The notes under the pieces were generated by a model, which saw only the letters and a program-made list of their open reading frames with translations, was not told the DNA's origin and did not search any database. Source: an uncultured Bacteroidaceae bacterium (GTDB taxonomy: Bacteria; Bacteroidota; Bacteroidia; Bacteroidales; Bacteroidaceae). Taken from it: a stretch of DNA of 10,305 bases. A program made the translations under genes and the position numbers. The stretch is taken from contig CAKQYA010000049.1 of assembly GCA_934293005.1 (NCBI GenBank), positions 1 through 10,305 on the forward strand, in the 5' to 3' direction. This document shows, in pieces, positions 6,522 through 10,305 of this stretch. Every line of letters begins with the position of its first letter. Within the stretch, counting starts at the first letter, position 1.

Positions 6522-7607
6522 TTATTTTTCGTTCTTTCTCTTGGCATACCACTCTTCGCGGCTTATTTCTCCTTCTTTGTAGAATTCGGCAGGAGTGTCA
6601 GCATATTTACTGCCATCATACCCCCATATCATGTAACTTGCGCCCCATGAGAATCCTGCTCCAAAGGCTGTGAAGATGAGTTTGTCACCCTTCTTCAATT
6701 TAGGCTCATACTCCCACAGACAAAGTGGAAGAGTACCACCTGAAGTGTTAGCCATATGATCAATGTTTATCATTACATGATCTTCCTCTACACCTATACG
6801 ACGTGCAACAGCACTTTCTATTCGCACATTGGCCTGATGAGGAACGACCCATGCAATGTCATCTTTTGTCAAATTGTTTCGCTTTGCAACAAGCTCCACC
6901 GCATTCGACATGTTTGTAACAGCGTGTTTGAACACTGTGCGACCTTCTTGATACACAAAGTGGAGACGTTGGTCAACTGTCTCATGGCTTGGCATATTGG
7001 CAGAGCCTCCTGCTGCCATGTGGAGATTCTCGTATCCTGTGCCATCCACTTTAAGATAGCTGTCCATGAGGCCATATTCTTCCTCTGTGGCTTCCATCAG
7101 CACGCAACCCACACCATCGCCAAATATTGGACAAGTGTTGCGGTCCTGATAATTAGTCATAGATGACATGTGGTCTCCACCACACACAATGATGCGCTTA
7201 TAACGTCCGCTTCTAATGAAGTCTGCACCAGTCTCCATTGCAAACAGGAAACCTGCACATGCAGCCTCCATGTCAAAACCGAAAGCATGCTTCAGGCCTA
7301 AATTACCGATAACAAGCGAAGCTGTTGATGGGAAATGATAGTCAGGAGTTGTGGTTGCTACAATCACACACTCTATCGAGTCTGGATCAGCACCTGTCTT
7401 GTCAAGCAACTGCTTAACAGCCTTAGTCATCATAAATGATGTGCCCACTCCTTCTTCTGGTTTGAGTATATGACGTGTTTTAACGCCTATACGCTCCATT
7501 ATCCACTCATCGCTTGTATCAACGATGGTAGACATCTCCTCGTTGTCGAGAATATAAGTAGGAACCCATCCGCCTACACCTGTTATAACAGCATTAATCT
7601 TTCCCAT
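6522..7607 (-). CDS. fabH: 3-oxoacyl-[acyl-carrier-protein] synthase III (KAS III, FabH)
   Basis: FabH condenses acetyl-CoA (or a branched acyl-CoA) with malonyl-ACP, the first elongation step of type II fatty acid synthesis in the cytoplasm. The Cys-His-Asn triad is visible: Cys117 in EAACAGF, His257 in PHQAN and Asn287 in ANTSGGT. The N-terminus MGKINAVITGVGGWVP and the region TSDEWIMERIGVKTR (31-45) are typical. After the usual thiolase-fold end near WGASYMIWG there is a charged tail of about 30 residues ending REEWYAKRKNEK, which makes the protein (361) longer than the E. coli enzyme (317); an extra 8 or more residues in inner loops also contribute. Primer preference, straight or branched, cannot be told from sequence. 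The gene starts 16 bases after rpmF and ends the operon before a strong terminator. Confidence 0.96.
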   Translation of the reverse strand: MGKINAVITGVGGWVPTYILDNEEMSTIVDTSDEWIMERIGVKTRHILKPEEGVGTSFMMTKAVKQLLDKTGADPDSIECVIVATTTPDYHFPSTASLVIGNLGLKHAFGFDMEAACAGFLFAMETGADFIRSGRYKRIIVCGGDHMSSMTNYQDRNTCPIFGDGVGCVLMEATEEEYGLMDSYLKVDGTGYENLHMAAGGSANMPSHETVDQRLHFVYQEGRTVFKHAVTNMSNAVELVAKRNNLTKDDIAWVVPHQANVRIESAVARRIGVEEDHVMINIDHMANTSGGTLPLCLWEYEPKLKKGDKLIFTAFGAGFSWGASYMIWGYDGSKYADTPAEFYKEGEISREEWYAKRKNEK

Positions 7608-7623
7608 AAGAAAAGGTCATTTT

Positions 7624-7809
7624 TTAGATTGCAGCTTCCTTTACAATAGCAATCTTGCCGCGATAATAACCGCAAGAAGGGCATACTGTATGGTATACAT
7701 AGAATTCACCGCAGTTTGGGCAAACTGCAAGTGTTGGAGCTACTGCAACGTCATGAGTTCTTCTTTTTCTTGTACGAGTCTTTGACTGTCTTCTTTTAGG
7801 ATGTGCCAT
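7624..7809 (-). CDS. rpmF: 50S ribosomal protein L32, zinc-binding form
   Basis: This 61-residue basic protein is a component of the large ribosomal subunit. It starts MAHPKRRQSKTRTRKRRTHD, the conserved L32 beginning. The four cysteines Cys30, Cys33, Cys43 and Cys46 (CPNC and CPSC) form the zinc ribbon, so this is the zinc-requiring version rather than the cysteine-free one. It lies 17 bases after the DUF177 gene and 16 bases before fabH, so the three are very likely one transcript. Confidence 0.98.
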   Translation of the reverse strand: MAHPKRRQSKTRTRKRRTHDVAVAPTLAVCPNCGEFYVYHTVCPSCGYYRGKIAIVKEAAI

Positions 7810-7826
7810 TTTTTGTTATGTTTTTA

Positions 7827-8411
7827 TTATTTGTTTTTTAATTGTTTCAGTATCGCCCATCTGCTGTCCACAGGTTCGACGGAATCCTCGCCTTCAGACA
7901 CAGATAGACTACTGTCTTTTTCATATTCAGAATCATTCGCTCCATCATCCTCATCTCCACTTCGGGTGGTCTGATACTTGCTGAGTTCGAGCATCATCGC
8001 ATCGTCACATTTCCCAGGTTCGTGACAACACGTTATCGGCATGCTGAGAGCTATAAATTCATAGATGAAGTGTGAAAGGTCTATATAACCTTCAGCCTCA
8101 GGTATCACCACACATTCACCATCGTCAGAGAAATCATCGCCCAATTTGACATTCAATTCGTCTGTGGTCTCAATCCGCACATCAAGATCAGACAGACACC
8201 GATCACAAGGGACAACAACTTTTCCTTCGCTGTGTATACGGAACTTCATAATACTTCCTGCACTAAGACATTCCACTTTAGAATGAATGTCTCCGCGCTG
8301 AATGAGCCCGTCTATAGAAGCAAAAAAATCATCGTCTATATCATAATCAAAGGTCTTACCTATGATTTGCGGACTCAACAAATCTATTTTATATGTATCC
8401 ATTATACCCAT
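7827..8411 (-). CDS. DUF177 (YceD-like) protein
   Basis: YceD/DUF177 proteins are encoded beside rpmF in many bacteria and in plants are needed for 23S rRNA accumulation, so a role in large-subunit biogenesis is likely. The protein has 194 residues from the ATG at 8411 or 191 from the ATG at 8402 (MDTYKIDL). The second start is favoured because the promoter -7 element is so close that transcription would begin almost at 8411. Typical features are VPCDRCL (about 67-73), LSMPITCCHEPGKC (about 122-135) and the C-terminal SRWAILKQLKNK. CxxC and CC/C clusters may bind a metal. A Ser/Asp/Glu-rich stretch between about 148 and 182 is of low complexity and probably disordered. It is the first gene of the operon with rpmF and fabH. 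Confidence 0.9.
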   Translation of the reverse strand: MGIMDTYKIDLLSPQIIGKTFDYDIDDDFFASIDGLIQRGDIHSKVECLSAGSIMKFRIHSEGKVVVPCDRCLSDLDVRIETTDELNVKLGDDFSDDGECVVIPEAEGYIDLSHFIYEFIALSMPITCCHEPGKCDDAMMLELSKYQTTRSGDEDDGANDSEYEKDSSLSVSEGEDSVEPVDSRWAILKQLKNK

Positions 8412-8417
8412 TCGAGA

Positions 8418-8447
8418 TGCAAAGTTACAAATTTATTTTATAAACAA
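8418..8447 (-). promoter_or_regulatory. Promoter of the DUF177-rpmF-fabH operon
   Basis: TAACTTTGCA on the minus strand (8427-8418) is identical to the tig -7 element. A -33 TTG lies at 8447-8445 with a 17-base spacer, shorter than at tig and era. The expected start site lies only a few bases before the first possible ATG at 8411 and about 10 before the ATG at 8402, so the mRNA has a very short leader. Confidence 0.8.
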
Positions 8448-8640
8448 CCATATAATAATCACACTTTTTCTTCATTAACAAAAAAAAAGAATATTCGCAT
8501 TGTCATTTTTCATTAAATTGATTCAATTAGCCACAACGATCATTCAAAAAATAGCAAGTACAGAAATGCATCTGTCCTATCATTTTCCTCATGAAGAATG
8601 GTTTCAAAGGAACAATACACATCATGCGACGAATCAAACA

Positions 8641-9849
8641 TCATCCTTGAATCTTTGGCAATTCAATACAAAATGTTGTGCCTCGTCCCAGCTCTGATTC
8701 TTTCACATAAATTTTGCCTTTGTGATATTCCTCTACAATTCGTTTAGCCAGCGAGAGTCCTAACCCCCAGCCACGTGCTTTCGTCGTAAAACCTGGTTTA
8801 AAAACAGAACTGAAATTTGATTTCGGAATTCCCTTGCCACTGTCTTTAACTTCAACAGTTACAAAAGACGATTCATCATCCCAAACAAATATATCTATAT
8901 TTCCAACACCCCCCATTGCGTCTACAGCATTCTTGCATAAATTTTCTGCGACCCATTCAAAAAGACTTGTTACCAAAGGTACATGTACTTCATGATCAGG
9001 GAAATGGCATGTAATAACAACTTTTGCAGAAACCCTTCTCGACATATATGCAACTACTCTATCTATAACATTACACAGATTATCCAATTTGGGTTCTGAA
9101 ACAGAACCAATCTTGGAGAATCTATCTGCAATATTCTCAAGACGCTTAATATCTTTATCCATCTCTGGTAAAAGAGGGTCATTGGGATAAGAATCAGAGA
9201 GGACTTCATGCCACGCTATAAGACTGGAAATCGGCGTACCTAATTGATGGGCTGTTTCTTTTGACAAACCTACCCACAATTTATTCTGTTCGGCTCTCAT
9301 AGCTGAGAACAACGCAAAAATTGCAATTAAAACAAATAACACAACAACACCTAACTCTACATACGGATATATTGCAAGGCGTTTAAGCATAAGAGACTCA
9401 TCATAACAGACACCCATAAAATCATCACTACCATCAACAGATGCAGACATATCTATACGTATATACTTTCCTGACAATGCGTAGCCCTTAGCTAAGGACG
9501 TAAGATAAGGTATAGAATCTTCACCATCAACAAACGTATGCTGAACATTTCTCGAAGAAATAGCAACTCCTTTAGAATCAACAAGAATAACGGGAATCGT
9601 ATGATTACCATTTATAACTTTTAGTACCAGATTCAAGTCTGTATTAACATCAGCTGTATTGAACGAACGCATTGCTTCTGCCCAAACCTCCATCTTATTA
9701 CGTTCTTCATCTTCCAAATCTGAAATGAGAATATTAGAGGTGAGCAGAGATACTATAGCTATGACAACTGCCACAACCACCAGAAAATATCTGGTATTTC
9801 GTATTCTATCAAAAAACTGCATATTATCTTTAACGATAAAATATGACAT
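8641..9849 (-). CDS. Orphan membrane sensor histidine kinase
   Basis: This 402-residue kinase, with the ATG at 9849 (or 393 residues from the ATG at 9822), has a first membrane segment at about 20-41, an extracytoplasmic domain of roughly 118 residues and a second membrane segment at about 160-183. No clear HAMP domain separates the membrane from the dimerisation helix. The H-box is ETAHQLGTPISSL with His201 as phospho-acceptor, a form common in Bacteroidota. The ATP-binding domain has the N-box ENLCKNAVDAM (Asn307), G1 DSGKGIP (336-342), an F-box around FKPGFTT and G2 GWGLGLSLA (360-368), all intact. No receiver or DNA-binding domain is attached and no response regulator gene is in the window, so its partner and signal are unknown. 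I see no convincing promoter upstream and no clear terminator downstream. Confidence 0.92.
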   Translation of the reverse strand: MSYFIVKDNMQFFDRIRNTRYFLVVVAVVIAIVSLLTSNILISDLEDEERNKMEVWAEAMRSFNTADVNTDLNLVLKVINGNHTIPVILVDSKGVAISSRNVQHTFVDGEDSIPYLTSLAKGYALSGKYIRIDMSASVDGSDDFMGVCYDESLMLKRLAIYPYVELGVVVLFVLIAIFALFSAMRAEQNKLWVGLSKETAHQLGTPISSLIAWHEVLSDSYPNDPLLPEMDKDIKRLENIADRFSKIGSVSEPKLDNLCNVIDRVVAYMSRRVSAKVVITCHFPDHEVHVPLVTSLFEWVAENLCKNAVDAMGGVGNIDIFVWDDESSFVTVEVKDSGKGIPKSNFSSVFKPGFTTKARGWGLGLSLAKRIVEEYHKGKIYVKESELGRGTTFCIELPKIQG

Positions 9850-9985
9850 TTATTGCCACAAAGAAATGATAAAAAGATCTAACAATAATAACAAAAGGAA
9901 CTTACACATGGTATAGGACGAACTTGGACGCAAAGCAAGTTAGCTATTTGATCCATCAGCATGCACTCATAACAAGGGCACAGGA

Positions 9986-10005
9986 ACAGAATTAAACAGA
10001 ATTAA
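9986..10005. repeat. 10-bp perfect tandem duplication
   Basis: acagaattaa occurs twice in direct succession (9986-9995 and 9996-10005) upstream of the histidine kinase gene. It belongs to a non-coding region, 9850-10249, that holds no gene I can support. Confidence 0.75.
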
Positions 10006-10035
10006 TATGTTAGCAACAAAAAAATACGCAAAAAT

Positions 10036-10065
10036 CATAAACGCAGACACCATAAACGCAGACAA
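10036..10065. repeat. 15-bp tandem duplication
   Basis: cataaacgcagacac (10036-10050) is followed directly by cataaacgcagacaa (10051-10065), 14 of 15 bases identical. A shortened echo, ataaacgca, appears at about 10080-10088. It lies between the 22-bp array and the histidine kinase gene. Function unknown. Confidence 0.8.
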
Positions 10066-10157
10066 GAGCTTAGTTCCTTATAAACGCATTCATACATATT
10101 CCAAGTCCATTGCAAGGTTGAATCAAGGACGATACAAGAGACTGACGTGATAAAACG

Positions 10158-10249
10158 GAAGAACCTCCATGAAAAAATGCAAGGAGCCTCATGAGATAAT
10201 GCAAGAAGCCCCATGGAACAACGCAAGGAGCCCCATGGGAAAAAACAAG
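10158..10249. repeat. 22-bp degenerate tandem array next to the rRNA terminator
   Basis: Four full units (10158-10179, 10180-10201, 10202-10223, 10224-10245) share the plus-strand pattern caag(g/a)agcc(c/t)catg followed by an A-rich stretch. A fifth copy of caaggagcccc starts at 10246 and merges into the left arm of the rRNA terminator. Similarity falls with distance from the terminator; weak 22-23-base echoes may reach back to about 10113. The unit length is not a multiple of three, which argues against a coding repeat. Read on the minus strand each unit resembles the 3' arm of the terminator stem (GGGGCTCCTTG) plus a T-rich tail. Confidence 0.8.
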
Positions 10250-10283
10250 GAGCCCCTCCCTGGCGTTTGCCATGGAGGGGCTC
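10240..10283 (-). terminator. Intrinsic terminator of the rRNA operon
   Basis: On the minus strand GAGCCCCTCC pairs with GGAGGGGCTC, and after one mismatch TGGC pairs with GCCA around the loop AAAC (10283-10250): 14 pairs in a 15-base stem, very GC-rich. CCTTG and six T (10245-10240) follow. It begins 10 bases past the end of the 5S sequence, as expected for an rRNA operon terminator. Confidence 0.9.
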
Positions 10284-10292
10284 TCTGAAGAA

Positions 10293-10305
10293 GGCGGCGA
10301 CCTAC
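10293..10305 (-). rRNA. rrf: 5S rRNA, 3' end only (cut by the window edge)
   Basis: The last 13 bases read GTAGGTCGCCGCC on the minus strand, the conserved 3' end of Bacteroidales 5S rRNA (family ending ...GAGTAGGTCGCCGCC). The rest of the gene lies beyond position 10305. The strong hairpin terminator directly after it supports the call. The exact mature 3' end may lie a few bases further left. Confidence 0.8.

Noticed and set aside
8412..8640. A possible terminator for the histidine kinase gene or a small gene in this 229-bp gap.
   Set aside because: Only weak palindromes (for example a 13-base AATTGAATCAATT) without a T-tract, and no convincing frame. Apart from the DUF177 operon promoter I see nothing here.
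10035..10273. Minus-strand ORFs through the repeat array (for example MANAREGLLVFSHGAPC).
   Set aside because: The 22-bp period is not a multiple of three, so the peptide does not repeat, and the frame starts within the rRNA terminator.
1..10305. Mobile elements, CRISPR arrays, toxin-antitoxin or defence genes.
   Set aside because: No transposase, integrase, spacer-repeat pattern or defence domain is visible. The coding content is housekeeping genes plus three envelope proteins.

Overview
The window looks like core chromosome of a member of the Bacteroidales, most likely Prevotella-like. The support is: minus-strand promoters with the Bacteroidota -7 element TAnnTTTG (TAACTTTGCA twice, TAGCTTTGC once, TACCTTTGCA once), start codons without clear Shine-Dalgarno sequences, a divergent 444-residue trigger factor, a histidine kinase with the H-box AHQLGTPISSL, a gene order DUF177-rpmF-fabH-era-der, and a partial 5S rRNA 3' end (GTAGGTCGCCGCC on the minus strand) of Bacteroidales type. 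The genus is inference.

All recognisable genes are on the minus strand, so transcription runs from the right edge to the left. From right to left: the last 13 bases of a 5S rRNA gene (end of an rRNA operon) and its strong hairpin terminator; a non-coding, repeat-rich stretch (22-bp, 15-bp and 10-bp tandem repeats); an orphan membrane sensor histidine kinase; the DUF177 (YceD-like) gene, rpmF (L32) and fabH as a tight operon with a clear promoter and a clear terminator; era with its own promoter; a 217-bp intergenic region rich in hairpins; der; a small lipoprotein gene; a sodium:neurotransmitter-type symporter; tig (trigger factor) with its own promoter and a perfect 17-bp terminator hairpin; and at the left edge a probable promoter reading out of the window.

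The theme is translation and ribosome assembly. 5S rRNA and L32 are ribosomal parts; Era and Der are ribosome-assembly GTPases; DUF177/YceD is linked to 23S rRNA in other bacteria; trigger factor meets the nascent chain at the exit tunnel. FabH starts fatty acid synthesis, and its linkage to rpmF and DUF177 is a widely conserved arrangement. The symporter, lipoprotein and kinase are envelope proteins without an obvious link to this theme.

I found no mobile element, CRISPR array, toxin-antitoxin pair or clear new multi-gene system. The most unusual parts are non-coding: the 22-bp array that seems to copy the 3' half of the rRNA terminator, and the structured era-der spacer with mutually exclusive helices and a 19-codon ORF.
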